Positions 21,695-32,700 are shown, counted from the first letter of the stretch. The stretch is DNA of 64,000 nt from Hyposmocoma kahamanoa (GCF_003589595.1 NW_020653713.1:1091356-1155355), one strand, 5' to 3'. A program made the numbers and translations. The notes: generated by a model from the letters alone, not told the origin.

Positions 21695-22320
21695 GACAAC
21701 TTCGTTTTTTAAGCTAATGTTCGTTCACTACGCTGACCTCCCTGAGGAGAACAAGCAAGAAAGTCTAGGAATTGCTCTTTTCAAATAAACTTAAATGCTA
21801 TAGAATACATTTTGAATCATATTTGTGTGGAATCTAGACTCACATTGTCTTTCCATACATCTTTATCTAACACCAAGTCTACAATTTTGTAATAAGACTT
21901 TTTAATTAAAACGCTTTTAATGTAAGTTTTAAACTTAGGAAATGGTAAACTTAATATATGCTCCGGAATCTTATTGTAAAAACGTATACAGTTCCCCATA
22001 AAAGAGTTGTTTACCTTGGTTAAACGAAATCGTGGTACCATGAGTTTGGACTTAGCTCTAAGGTTAATATTATGGATATCTTATTTCTTATTGAAATATG
22101 TATATTTTTACGGGCATATAAAATATTTGAGAAAATGTACTGCGATGCCACAATCACGATACCAGTCTCCTTTAACTTTTCTCTGATAGAAATCCGAGAA
22201 CCTAAACGGTACACAGAACGAATCGCTCATTTCTGCAACACAAATATGGTTTGTGTTGTAAAAACTACTGTAGATCGTAGGATATTATACTATGGAAGTA
22301 ACCAAAGTAAACTAGTCTAG
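21695..22320 (-). pseudogene. CR1/Jockey-like LINE C-terminus and 3' UTR
   Basis: The minus strand reads RLGSRISIREKLKETGIVIV and ASQYIFSNILYARKN (22214 downward), then after a frame change TPRFRL-like MVPRFRLTKVNNSFMGNCIR, FYNKIPEHILSLPFPKFK and KKSYYKIVDLVLDKDVW (22041 to 21817). This is the standard end of CR1/Jockey-group ORF2: RLGSRISIREKLKETG..., then FN.LP / KFK / L..KAYY. Below 21817 the CCCTGAGGAGAACAAGCAAG block matches 41100-41235. One frameshift and the missing RT core mean it is inactive. Confidence 0.8.
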
Positions 22321-22339
22321 CAACATTGCAATAAGGTCT

Positions 22340-22525
22340 CACCGAAAAAGAACCCTCAGGCAGCCCGTGCCAAATGCTCAGTCAATTAAGCCGAACTGAT
22401 TAGCGGGATCTTACGAATTTTTCTATGTGCCTGTTGCAGATCTTTGTTTTTTGGTTTTGAACAGCGAGATCTCTAGCCAGCGATGGTAGCTGTAAGGGTA
22501 CCCATCTGAATGAAGTAATAAATTT
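22340..22525 (-). mobile_element. SINE-C copy
   Basis: In reverse complement: GGCTTAATTGACTGAGCATTT (A-box region, two parts), GGCACGGGCTGCC, and body parts GCAGATCTTTG and GGTAGCTGTAAGGG also seen in the copy at 42236. The parts look rearranged, with the upstream body present. Confidence 0.5.
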
Positions 22526-22589
22526 CTCAAAGATGGCGCTATGGCAAAAAAAGTCGTTTTTTGTGTGTACGTTATTATTATTATTGTTT

Positions 22590-23060
22590 AATTACCTAGG
22601 CTCTTGTCGGTGGAATAATCTCAAATCATCTCTGTTTAGCGCTTTAGCCTTAATTTCCTGATACGACACGACATTAACTTTTTCCTTTATCTGATCTAAA
22701 TAACTTCATCTCGGTCTCCCTTTGCCTCTCTTTTCTTCGATCTTTTCTTCTATTATGTTTGAAAACTGTCGTGACGCGTCAGATGACCAAACATTTTCCC
22801 CCTTCGGTTCTCTATTGTCTTTAATAAGCTGCTACTTTCAATTACTATTCTTAACACCTCCTCATTGGTCTTTCTTTCCATTCAGCTGATTCCCTCCATT
22901 CTTCTCCACCACATTTCAAATGCCTCCATTCGTTATCTGTCTCTCTGTGTCATTGTCCACGTCTCACTGCCACATAATGCAATACTCCATTCAATAAACG
23001 CAAAAATTCAAAAACTTGGACTCAATATGATAGCCCCGAAACTATTATTGCCCATGTAGA
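22590..23060 (-). pseudogene. LINE C-terminus (SETWT-type)
   Basis: In one minus frame: LCGSETWTMTQRD, MEAFEMWWWRRMEGISWMER, KTNEEVL; later, in other frames, a stretch corresponding to KIEEKRGKGRPR-type basic residues near 22690-22740. The YGSETWT...LEAFEMWCWRRM..I.W.....NEEVL order is typical of this LINE group. Several indels. Confidence 0.65.
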
Positions 23061-23344
23061 GCGTTTAACTACACTTTAGCACCCACGAGATCCATAAAGT
23101 TTTGTAATTTCTAATTGCCGTACTAATTTCGTTAATCCTAATATTAAGGTGCAATGATTTTTCCACCCTTTGTGCGGTGATATCTGCACGCAAAACGGAA
23201 CCTTATTGACTCAAAACACTACGCAATATGCGTGGTTAATTACTCAAAGGACTGCAAGAATATAAAGTTCAAATTATGCCATCAAATCCCTGAAGAGTAA
23301 GAGTTATTAGTTATACAAATTTTAGATTTTAACGACCTCTGTCT

Positions 23345-23545
23345 TCGAGTGGCTTGCACATGAAGAAGTTCATCCAGGGAAGTGGCAGTACTTCCTATCT
23401 ACCTATTTCTGCCGTCAAGCAGTAATGACGAGCGTTATTGTGTTTCGGTTTTGAAGGGTAAATTGCTGGTGAAATTACAGGCATATGGGATTTGTTAATT
23501 CATGTCTCATAATAATAAAGTTCTCAGTTGCACTGCAACTGTCAC
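23345..23545 (-). repeat. F-family copy, partly deleted
   Basis: TTCATCCAGGGAAGTGGCAG, ACCTATTTCTGCCGTCAAGC, GGTGAAATTACAGGCATATG are in order. The long fold-back pair is largely deleted, leaving GTTGCACTGCAACTG near the end. Confidence 0.7.
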
Positions 23546-23565
23546 TTCGTATTATAAAAAAAAAC

Positions 23566-23636
23566 GGTTTTCATGGTGTCGCACCTCTGAGGTCCCGGCA
23601 ACCCCGACCGGGACTTTAGAATACGCTTTGGAATCA
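23566..23636 (+). mobile_element. SINE-B scrap
   Basis: GGTTTTCATGGTGTCGC and TGAGGTCCCGG recall the SINE-B head. The next bases ATCAGAGCAAC recall its tail, so the middle is deleted. Confidence 0.4.
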
Positions 23637-23684
23637 GAGCAACGTATGTTTAAATAATTACTTATAACTTTTTTATAAAAAAAA

Positions 23685-23945
23685 AACAACTTCAAAAGTG
23701 CGTGGAATCACAACTATATGCCAAGTTATTGCAATCAGTTACCGGAAAGTGCGAGAAACCGGATTCATCCCCTAGTTTACCACTGTTAGGGGTGGAATAT
23801 TTTCTTCAAATTGAAATGGTCGCTTTCCAAGAAAAAAAGTGTCAACAATATCAGTTTACAAATGCCGGAGGAATCACATACCATACGCACAAAAGCAAAC
23901 AGTCGGATTGAGAACCCCCTCCTTTTTGGAAGTCGTAAAAAAAAT
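23685..23945 (+). mobile_element. G-family element, short form
   Basis: Begins ACAACTTCAAAAGTGCGTGG and ends CTCCTTTTTGGAAGTCG, the inverted ends with small losses. The interior has CCGGATTCATCCCCTAG and GGGGTGGAATATTTTCTTC. About 260 bp. Confidence 0.75.
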
Positions 23946-24114
23946 TAAGCAGCTGTGTACAAAATTCTAAAAGATTGTGTAATTTTGTTTATTTACTTCA
24001 ATAGTGCAAGATTTGACATAATGAAACGTTTAAAATATGCCAGGTTACTTGACTACGGATATGATGTAATAAAAGTCGTATTAACATACGACATTTTTAT
24101 CGCTAGGTACTAAA

Positions 24115-24245
24115 ACAAATCCCCCAATTCGGGCGCCGGCGTTCGCACGCGCTGAAGCGACGTGATTTTACGCCGCCACGTCACGCGTCACGCGTCGTCG
24201 ACGTGACGTAATGGTCATGCTTGCCGTCATGTTTACGACGAAACA
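24115..24245. promoter_or_regulatory. CpG-rich segment with CRE-like TGACGTAA
   Basis: About 120 bp strikingly richer in CpG than all neighbours: GGGCGCCGGCGTTCGCACGC, CGTCACGCGTCACGCGTCGT and TGACGTAATGG. It contains a short direct repeat of GTCACGC and palindromic ACGTCACG/CGTGACGT. I see no open frame or splice context. Regulatory function is inference from composition only. Confidence 0.3.
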
Positions 24246-24611
24246 GAAATAACATAGCACAGAGCTATTTCAACTGAAGTATATTATACTTCTCCCAACA
24301 AAGAGAAATTCAAGGATGATTCTTTGACCACATGAGAGAGGACTCTTGGAATATCAAATGTAAATTTGTTAACTCCAAGTGTGTAAATCAAAACACTGTT
24401 TATTCAGTGTTGCTATATATTACGTATAGACTTTTGACGTGCTACATGCACTCTGGCCACGATAGTCAGTTACTTGATCTAAATGGAATTTTATTTTTTT
24501 ATTTATTTTATTATTTCAATTTCAAATATTTATAAAAGTTTCATACATATTGGTTAGAGAAACAAAAAAATAACGTTAGTAATTACTAGGTTTAGGGCAC
24601 GCATGAAGCTC
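24246..24611. other. no recognised feature
   Basis: The 67-codon plus-strand frame at 24332-24535 has no homology I can name and ends in an AT-rich run. Confidence 0.5.
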
Positions 24612-25000
24612 GATCTAGTGCTCATGGAATGAACCCTGGACCATGGCAGTAATGATAGTCATGATGCCATTATCGCTGCCACGCACTTTACGCATCAATA
24701 TTGCCGCCGTCTTTTGCATGATAGCGTCAAATTCGTCTACATACGCATAAAATGGACAACTCATTATAAGATAAAATAAGTCCTGAACGTGGTGGGGAAC
24801 ACTGAGTAGATTCCGAACACCTTCAAACTTCTCCTGTCCATCACCTATGGGAATAGACGTAGGTTTGGGTTCCACCCCTATATTGTGGATATTCCAAAGA
24901 TTCGCGCGAAGCGTTACCCTTCCACATTCATAAGGCGTACGGCTATGGAGAATAATTCCCTGCCTACAGACCTTATTCTCTGAACGTTATAACTTGGGCC
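24612..25000 (-). pseudogene. LINE-like C-terminal fragment
   Basis: The minus strand from 24875 reads PTSIPIGDGQEKFEGVRN, HVQDLFYLIMSCPFYAYVD and MQKTAAILMRKVRGSDNGIM in one open frame, preceded in the same frame by TLRANPWNIHNIGVEPK. The segment KTAxxxxRxRxSxNGIL is familiar from insect non-LTR retrotransposon C-termini. A degraded relative lies at 11286-11445. Likely a retroelement and not a host exon, because its nucleotide sequence recurs. Confidence 0.5.
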
Positions 25001-25419
25001 TTTTAAATTTATTGTAGGTGTTCATGCTTCATCGTTGACCTCATTGTCACTTTGCACCACGTGAGATGGAGGTCAAATGCCCACCATAGATATAGGATCT
25101 ATGATACCCACTTATATATTTTATTATAAATAAGTCTAAAAATTATTTAAAAAAAACGAAAACCCGACCCGAATTTTGTTAAGCCTATAACACTCCCACA
25201 ATCAAGAAGAATCTAACGACGCCTCATATGTCAAAATCCATCAAGCCTTTTAGGCTGTACAGGGAAACATAGAAATGGACATAAATACATTCACTCGAAA
25301 AACATAAACCTCTCGTAGTCGGGTAAGAAGAACAGACCTGTTACTGCCACTTAAGTGTTTCAAAAGAAGACATTGTTGCTTGTTGAAGTTGCATACGGCG
25401 CCGCAGTGAAGATAATAAA
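25001..25419. other. no recognised feature
   Basis: AT-rich. It contains no repeat I can match. Confidence 0.5.
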
Positions 25420-25642
25420 AATTCAATTTAGGCAACATCAAAATGTTGCTCTGATCCCAAAGAAAGTAACTAAATCACTTGTGTTATGGAAATTGGAAAC
25501 AATTACGGTACGACAACACGACATCCGAGTCAACATAGACAAGTTACTTTTCTACATTGACTCGGCCGGGATCGAACCCGGGACCACAAAGATGGCGACG
25601 CCATGAAAACCGGAGTGCAAGCCGGTCGACCACGGAGGTCTG
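25420..25642 (-). mobile_element. SINE-B, reference copy
   Basis: In reverse complement: CCGTGGTCGACCGGCTTGCA (A-box region), GGTCCCGGGTTCGATCCCGG (B-box), then GTCAATGTAGAAAAGTAAC and a non-tRNA body to about 25420. Flanked at the head by ATAATAATAATAA. Confidence 0.75.
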
Positions 25643-26035
25643 CTAATAATAATAATAAGCTGCAAACTTTACTTCTTTTTTCAATAAAGGTGGGATATCG
25701 TATGTAAACTAGTGGGACGCCAGTAATACCAAATAAGTATATTCTGAGAACTTTGGTTCTTTTTTAATTTTTAAAAAAAGGAATAATCGTTATAGAATAT
25801 TCAGTACTTCAATAAGCTACGAAAAGGTCCAAGAAAGAGCTTAAAACAATTAACTAACTTGGCAGGCGCCACACCGACAAAATCAACACTCATAAATTTA
25901 TGAACAACTACTGAATATTTGAGAGAAATATAGTAATTTTATAGATCATGTAATAAGAATCAGCTTTTAACTTTAACCAACCGAATAAAAAACATCTTAG
26001 GATGACTTTAGGTTTGACTATCTTTTATGGCATCA
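25643..26035. other. no recognised feature
   Basis: AT-rich linker. No frame or repeat. Confidence 0.5.
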
Positions 26036-26215
26036 AGTGATGTGCAAGTCATGCGCCTGGCGGTAAGCGACGCGCCTGTCAACAACAGTTGCAGTGCCAT
26101 TCAAAGCTCGAAATCACAAAGATCTGAGGGGCACTGTCACTGCGCCCATCACCCCTAGACGTAAGTGACATGTCCCATGTGACCGTAATATCACCAGCAC
26201 TCTTATCCCGCAAGA
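26036..26215 (+). repeat. F-family copy, 5' two thirds
   Basis: AAGTGATGTGCAAGTCATGC, GGTAAGCGACGCGCCTGTC, GTTGCAGTGCCATTCAAAG and CACAAAGATCTGAGGGGCAC, ending at TATCACCAGCACTCTTA. Confidence 0.75.
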
Positions 26216-26299
26216 ATGTCACTGTTTATTATTATATGTATGTTGTATCCTAATTCGATATTTTTATAAAGAGCATACAGATCGTGATGATACCATTAA

Positions 26300-26388
26300 T
26301 AAAAAAATTGTTGGGCGGGAAGTAATGGATTGTTTGAAAAAAACATAAAAAAATTGTTGGGCGGGAAGTAATGGATTGTTTGAAAAAA
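26300..26388. repeat. two-unit tandem duplication, 46-bp period
   Basis: TTGTTGGGCGGGAAGTAATG occurs at 26309 and again 46 bases on; the two units are identical for at least 43 bases including flanking A-runs. A recent slippage or duplication event. Confidence 0.85.
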
Positions 26389-26889
26389 GAAACAAATGCC
26401 CGCAATTTAAATTCGAAGAAAATTTTTTTTTTATTTTTTTTTGTTTTTATTTCTTATTTTTCGGTTATGTTTCGTTTTTTCTCTTGTGGTGCCATTTGTG
26501 GAAGTCAATTATATGTATTTTCTTTTTCTCTATAAATAATTTCTGCGTTTTAGAGGGAAGTATTATTCCCTCTTGTGTTACATGAAGTTTACATAAACAA
26601 GCCGATCTCTATTCCGAATTACAAGCTCAGTAATACACTTAGCATACAATGTAATATGACACGGGCTTAACACAATTAAGTAGCGTTACAATTGTTATGA
26701 ACCACATTATAGCTTTGGTTCAAGCCAAGCCTAGTCGTATGGCTAAGTTCAACAGCCACTGGTATTAAAAGCTCGGCAAACGTCGCAGTTTTAAAGGTTT
26801 TGGTGAAACTTCGGGCACATGGGAATTGCCAAAATATGTCAATGACAATGCCACTCACATTCAAGAGGTGGTAAACCGCTAATGTGCCG
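26389..26889. other. no recognised feature
   Basis: Starts with a long T-rich stretch (26420-26540). The rest gives only a spurious 103-codon minus-strand frame. Confidence 0.45.
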
Positions 26890-27305
26890 CAATAAAATAG
26901 AATACTCCGGTCTACATAATTTATTTCATAAGTCGAAAGAACAAAGAAAAGCTGTAATAAGGGTGTAAAAACAATGCTACAAAACACTCCCTACTTAAGT
27001 ACTAAAAACGTGAGACAGACTTACCCCGAAAGTGTCGAGTTATACAATATTTCTAGGTTAGATTGGTATTAAAATTGGCACACGATTTAGGTTGGGAACT
27101 AGTAAAAGGATGAAAATTAGACGAACAGCTCTGCTCGCTTCAGCGATTGAGTGGAAAGTGACGACAGAACAAAACGAGAACTACGAGGCAAAGGAATTAA
27201 AGAACGATTCGAAATTTGAAAATAACTGGCCAGGAACCAGAGAAAAGGTGATAAAAAGGTGGGATGACGACGAAAAGAGGTCACAAATCGTCACAACATC
27301 TTTGC
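26890..27305 (+). repeat. H-family dispersed repeat, copy 2
   Basis: AAAGCTGTAATAAGGG, AAAACACTCCCTAC and GACTTACCCCGAAAG in the first part; GGCCAGGAACCAGAGAAAA and AAAAAGGTGGGATGACGACG in the last, matching 59700-59800. A 122-codon frame starting at 27092 crosses into the M element and is fortuitous. Confidence 0.55.
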
Positions 27306-27402
27306 AATTTAAAGCCCTGAGTATTGGTATTGGTAGCATAAAAAAAATAATTTGCAAAATGATCACCTTTTCGGTTGTGCAATGGATTAATGGTAATGAT
27401 GA

Positions 27403-28348
27403 CATTGGCTTACAATTATATGGACGTCGGGTCCGCGCTAAAAAGTGTCCGAACTTATAGGGCGTTAAAATCGTATACAGCGCGTCATTCACTCTTTAGT
27501 CTTCGTTTGTTCGACTGACAGCGAAGCAAGCAAAATTAAATAAAATAAATAAAATAAAAATAAAAAGACTTTATTCTTCAACAGAAAACACAACAACATT
27601 TAAGATAAAATAATGCTTAAATCTATGTCGAAGAAAAGGAAAAAGCCTCAGCAATTTGCTGGTTTTTCAGGCTTCACCTGGCAAGTATTCGCCGCTGGAG
27701 ACACCGTAGCATATATAGAGACGGGTATCTTTTCGAATACATATATATATATACAAATAGGAGGGTATCTTACTCACTATATACGTTTACTACATAAATA
27801 ACAAACCTTAAAACTTAAAATGACATACGTACCGACCACCGAACATACTGCACTTAGCAGCAAAGAGTATTTCACTGTGTACATAGAATACAACAAGCAG
27901 AGAATGGAATTTGGAAAAAATATAGAGTTAGTACTTCTTTAATTCCAATTATAATCCCACTTTTATTATTTTCAATGACGTAACAGAGCCTACATAACCT
28001 TCGACCAACAGTATGATGTCTTCTGTAGATTAAGCAGCCATCCCTTGCACTTACACTGAAAGTATATGACGATTTATATATTTTTACTGGCGGCGGAAGA
28101 TCGTTCCAACACTTAGTTGCCGCAAAACGAAAGCTGCCTCTAAAAGAATGTAGTCGAGGGGAAGGTGACAATTTCAAACTCGGATAGCGTATCGGATAGA
28201 CAGTACTGCGATGACATTACAATTTAAATTCAACGTTTTAGCTTTTTCATATTCCTTTACATGTCACTACGTTTAAATAGGTTGACTTGGGACATTTTTT
28301 CCGTGGTTTTTGCATTAGACCCGTCGTCCATTTATTTGTAAGTCAATG
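27403..28348 (+). mobile_element. M MITE copy 2, interrupted by a LINE
   Basis: Starts CATTGGCTTACAATTATATG and ends TTTGTAAGTCAATG, flanked by AATGATGA on both sides (27395-27402, 28349-28356), a perfect 8-bp duplication. Without the insert at about 27539-28198 the element joins to GCAAAATTA/GACAGTACTGC, exactly as in M copy 4. Confidence 0.85.
27539..28198 (-). pseudogene. 5'-truncated LINE (CR1/Jockey-like) inside M copy 2
   Basis: The minus strand from 28177 reads RLHSFRGSFRFAATKCWNDL followed by PPPVKIYKSSYTF, the RSSFR.AA..WN.LP...S..F signature that closes many non-LTR ORFs. A 3' UTR of about 330 bp follows and ends in AATAAAGTC plus a T/A-rich tail at the left junction. The 5' truncation, 3' tail and clean interruption of a MITE fit target-primed retrotransposition. 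The duplication at the site is unclear. Confidence 0.7.
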
Positions 28349-28417
28349 AATGATGATGAAAAAAAGACGAAGATTTATATTTGTTGTAAACCTTTGAATA
28401 CTACAGTTGTTAAATTC

Positions 28418-28482
28418 TCAGAAATAGGTGGCAGTACTTCCCTGGACGATTCCTTTCCCAACGATCTCTACTGCTGCTAAGT
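28418..28482 (+). repeat. F-family 3' end fragment
   Basis: AGAAATAGGTGGCAGTACTT, CCCTGGACGA, and TCTACTGCTGCTAA are the last 65 bases of the family. Confidence 0.7.
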
Positions 28483-30016
28483 TAAATCCGGTTAACTAGC
28501 TAAATAAATATGTTGCAAAGCAACTGAAAGGGTTTGGAAGTGCTGCGGTAAAATCGCGTTTTTGGCTGTAGATACATATATTGTGTTGAAACAAGCGCCC
28601 GCATGATATTTTAAAATCTTTCTGAACGTTTAGATTTTTTTGCGAGTGTGGGAACAACTAACGAAAGATTTGTTGTTGTCGGATAAATAATAATGGAACA
28701 CATGGCCATAACCCTTTTCTCAGAGTAGCATGCGTATCAGTAGGATCTAATATTTCAGAAACGTAAGTTTTATCCCGTAAGCTTTATCATAATCGGACAA
28801 ATAATTGTAATGATGTAATGTACAAACAAACATACATACATTTATATGGACTGAACGCTATAACTAGAATATTTCGGGATAAGAACGAATAGGAATTATT
28901 TATACGTGCAATCTCCATCGTCATTTTTAAGGGGATCATGTTTTAATTTTCGACGATTGATTTAAAATTCAATTTTGGTTTTAATTAAGTTTAAATTATA
29001 TTTAAAACTGGACGTAATTATTTTAAAACAGTCGTGAAAAATTAACCATGTTTAACTGATTTTTTTTTCAAAATGACACTTTCGCCTTTTTTACAAAACA
29101 CCGACGACATGTAGACTGAGCATTTTTTAAGTTTAATGACATTTGCAACTGTCATCCGACGACCGTAAAGGCAGAGACAGGCTTTCTGATTTCATCTGGA
29201 CTTTAAAGGTACTATAAGTGAAATCTGACAGCTCTATGATAAAATGTAAATCCGTTGAATATCAATGAATGCCCTTGAACAACTTCTGAATTCGACATTG
29301 CACAAAGGAACCTACGTCATATTTCATTTCAATTTTCGCTATCAAATCGAATAGGTTTATTTTTATTTCCGTTATAAGTCATATCAATACATGAACACTG
29401 TTATATACTGTTTAGTCAAATGTTTTGATTACTTTAGTCAATCTCTAAATCTACTAAATAGGTAACTATATTTCACTAAAACTTGACTTCTTAAATAGTT
29501 TCGCAAAATAATTTATCCTAATGGATGCGTGTCTACAATCTATCTTGTACCGCAAAACAAGTTGCATTGTATGCGCCGGCGCAAGGTGAGTCCGCTTCCC
29601 TATATGGTACGTTGCTATTACACGTATGTAGAGCAGAGACGCTATTATTCGGCTTCGGACAACTACCGAAGTATGAGGCATTAAAAATTTCACAGTTCTG
29701 CGTAAACACATCACTGCACTTTGATTTTATAACCGTGGGGTTATAAAATCTGACAAGTTCTGTTATGAGATTATGACACTTGCCGTTTTCCAAAATTTCA
29801 TAGAACTAATTTTAATTCGAAGGCAACACTGTAAATGTTTATATATTATAATATTTTTCAAATTTAATTTGGCAAATAAATTGCGAAAACTCATTTTAAT
29901 ATAATACAAAATGCTTTATCGTAGAAAGGTGACAGAGGTGATGAGAATGTAAGTGTTTGTATATGTATTAAAATTAACAGTTTGGATTTTAGTTATTATT
30001 TCGACGATTTTAATTG
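28483..30016. other. no recognised feature (1.5 kb)
   Basis: Repeat-poor. Opposite-strand frames of 73 to 86 codons overlap at 29466-29793, where base composition is slightly richer in GC, and a donor-like AAGGTGAGTC sits at 29583. I could not support an exon. Confidence 0.4.
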
Positions 30017-30020
30017 TTAT

Positions 30021-30569
30021 CCGCTCACGCGATGCGCTCTTTCTACCGCAAAATGGCGGCTATTTGGTTTTGCAAATTAGAAAAGTATTCAGTTTTAATA
30101 CAAGTTTTTATAAATGAAAATTATTATTCTGCATTGGTAAATAAATATATTCCGTAAAAAGCACTAATGAAATTTTTGGTGTACTTGGATAAATGATAAT
30201 ATTCCGTTTGAGTGGTTCTAACGTTTACCATGAAATTACTCCTTAAAGTATAGTTTATAAACATTTATATTCAGGGTAAACTTAAAAAACGCTACTTACG
30301 GTGTGTTTTCAATAAATAAACGCCGAAATCACCAGCCCAAACAATAACAAACACGATTGTCGTGACGTATTTTTGAAGTTGTTTATTTTTTTCAAATGAC
30401 AGATCCAGGTATTAAAAACTTTATGATTTGCTAGAGTAGTTACCGAAATAGCAATTAATATTAGTTCTTTTACATGTTATAACTTCGATATCCGATAAAT
30501 CGGTATAAAATCATCACCGGCACCTCTAGGTGTGGTATGCGTCTACGGCTGCATGTATCGCGTGAGCGG
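30021..30569. mobile_element. PB element copy 2
   Basis: CCGCTCACGCGATGCGCTC to ATCGCGTGAGCGG, flanked by TTAT on both sides (30017-30020, 30570-30573), a TTAA-like duplication. About 45 bp shorter than copy 1 owing to internal deletion after the AAATAAATAT block. Close similarity to the other two copies points to a young family. Confidence 0.85.
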
Positions 30570-30792
30570 TTATTCACTAAATGTTAACATTTATTAATTA
30601 GTACCAACTTTGTATGCATGTCTGTGGAATATTGTGTGAACTGCCCATGTCAATTTACGTACTATGAAATTGATTACTTTAGTCTGTACTGTATACTTGT
30701 ATAAATAAATTAATAAATATTGTAATCAAGTGTTACAGATTACTTGGCGCTCATATTATCTTATTAGTCGTAAGTAAACAACTTTTTGTGTT

Positions 30793-31070
30793 AAAAAACC
30801 GTCCTGAAAAGTTCGGGGAATTACATATATTTGCCAAGTTTTATTGAAAACGGTTACCGAAAAGTTCGCGAAATCGGATTCACGCCCTACTGTGCCACCC
30901 TTATAGGTGGAATATTTTCTTCAAATTTAAATGGGACCAATACCGAGGCACCCTCTTTCCAACAAAAAAAGAATCATGAAAATCGGTTCACAAATACCAG
31001 AGTTATCGCGTAACATACATACAAAAATACAGACGAATTGAGAACCTCCTCCTTTTTTGAAGTCGGTTAA
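30793..31070 (+). mobile_element. G-family element, short form with both ends
   Basis: Opens AAAAAACCGTCCTGAAAAG and closes CCTCCTTTTTTGAAGTCGG. The interior lacks the GGCGTTTTTCTC region of the long form, so two length classes exist. Confidence 0.75.
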
Positions 31071-31084
31071 AAACAGATCAATTG

Positions 31085-31262
31085 TTTATATTATTATTCA
31101 TACAAAGATCGAAAAAAAAACAAAAAAATATTCGAAAAATATGTTCGGACTCGAACCAGCGTCTGTCCACACTGAGACCGTTCATACCACAGTTAAAGAC
31201 CGAGTCAGCAAGATCTTACGAGTAACTCTACGCATTTGTTGCAGATCTGGGCTTAAGAATCT
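31085..31262 (-). mobile_element. SINE-C copy
   Basis: ATTATTATTCATACAAAGATC at the tail (in two parts), GGACTCGAACCAGCGTCTG (B-box complement), and GCAGATCTGGGC beyond the head, as in the copies at 22340 and 42236. Confidence 0.55.
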
Positions 31263-31313
31263 CTACAACCTCAAATGACTTTGGTTGGTTTCGCATAACA
31301 GTGAAAGTGTTGA

Positions 31314-31314
<1 letters not shown>

Positions 31315-31344
<30 letters not shown>
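31315..31344. repeat. (TATC)n microsatellite
   Basis: Seven consecutive perfect tetranucleotide units plus a partial one. Confidence 0.95.
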
Positions 31345-31924
31345 ACTTTGGAAAAAAAATATAGTAAAATTGAGGATATTCACTGATTAGTATATGGTGT
31401 GAAAACACGATTCCTAAAAGTTTCCATGATAGAAGAAAAACACAAACTTAACTCGAAATTTTACAAGAAAACCGCTGTATTCAATGGTTACCTATCAGTA
31501 GTCCGAAATGACATGCTCCAGAAATAACGTTTGGTCGAAATTTCATAACCTCGAAAGCAATTTTGAAAGGAAAATGTTTTTTCGTTTAAACCTTACCTAA
31601 CCTAATCGTGTCTTTGCGATAAACATTCAACATATCCTGAAAGAACAACTGTTTCGTTATAATTCGGTTTTCGGTGTAATGAAAATTCGAACAACCATTA
31701 TTTCGGACAAAAATTTTCGAGTTTGTGATAGGTTACCGTATTCAATAGGTGCTGAACTGAACTAAATAGAACACGTAGTTATATAATATGAAATGGCTTT
31801 ATTTTCGTTTGTAAATAAATAAATTCTGAAATAAAACCAGTGTCCCTGCCGCTGGACCCAAGCAAAAATAAACCGTATTAGTAGAGAAAAAAATTCTTTT
31901 TCGAGCAGTGTTAGTATCGAATCT
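31345..31924. other. no recognised feature
   Basis: AT-rich. No frame or shared repeat, apart from a weak GTAGAGAAAAAAATTC approach to E copy 3. Confidence 0.5.
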
Positions 31925-32700
31925 TAAACGGCTTCTTTCGCCATCATTTTCTCTAAAATCGTAGAAAAATGCCTAATTGTGCTGTTTTGAAGTGCAAAAA
32001 TGCCGCACCAAAAATATCACCCGTGATGGTATTATTTTAATATAAATTCACAATTTTCTGTTTATCGAATTTTTTTTTTTTCAAGAAACGAAAGTAAAGC
32101 TGTTTGGAGAACTAAATTAATAACTCCAGTTCGTCCTCGTTCACCAATAACCCGCTATATGGTAGAACATTGATTGAAATTTCAATACAATATCAAAGGT
32201 CGTAACTTGCAATAATAGGTATTAATGGTTTTGAAATTTTGATATGACAACAGGGTAAGGTTTAAATTATATTTAGGCTTAACTCACACTGGCGCAGAGT
32301 CGAAGCGTCGCGTCGCGTCCTGTTTTTCAACTACAACGCCTGGCGACTGACGACTCTCGCATTAGTACGCCCGGATCACAGTGTGGTCGGTGTCTGACGC
32401 CTCACTGCACACAAGTAACGCGCATCGACGCGCGACTCCATATTTGCCACAAATTTGTACCTTAATAATGGGAAAATAGAGATGAATATGCAATAGGCGA
32501 AAAACATGACGCGTCGCGACGCTTCGACTCGTGTGAGTTGAGCCTAGCAATTCAGATTTTGTTATTTCTTTTTAAATTTGAAACTACAACCAATCAATAT
32601 CAAGATTTTGTAGCACTTCATATTAAGAATGTGTGAGTTTTAACGACATCGGCTCTCATAATAATCTAGGCTTATGGCTCTTCCATTGTTTTTTTTCTTG
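31925..32700 (+). mobile_element. E element copy 3, left end lost, holding a TA-MITE
   Basis: From 31969 the plus strand reads MPNCAVLKCKNAAPKISPV, the best THAP-like start in the window: ATG intact and both cysteines (residues 4 and 9) kept. The rest follows E copy 2 to TTCCATTGTTTTTTTTCTTG. The CAGAGAACAA end is not recognisable and no duplication was found. A 269-bp MITE sits at 32276-32544. Confidence 0.65.
32276..32544. mobile_element. GC-rich TA-flanked MITE inside E copy 3
   Basis: Ends GGCTTAACTCACACTGG and GTGTGAGTTGAGCC are inverted, and a second inner inverted pair is AGTCGAAGCGTCGCG with CGCGACGCTTCGACT. TA lies on each side (32274-32275, 32545-32546). The other E copies have uninterrupted sequence here, TATTAACAATCCAG, which confirms insertion. 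It is much richer in CpG than its host repeat. Confidence 0.8.

Noticed and set aside
27092..27460. 122-codon plus-strand frame, the longest in the window
   Set aside because: Crosses the border between an H repeat and an M MITE, so it cannot be an inherited gene.
29466..29793. possible host exon with donor-like AAGGTGAGT
   Set aside because: Frames overlap on both strands without domain, no acceptor, and no start context. Not enough to call.
31315..31344. CRISPR-like short repeat array
   Set aside because: Pure tetranucleotide microsatellite without spacers, in a eukaryotic genome.
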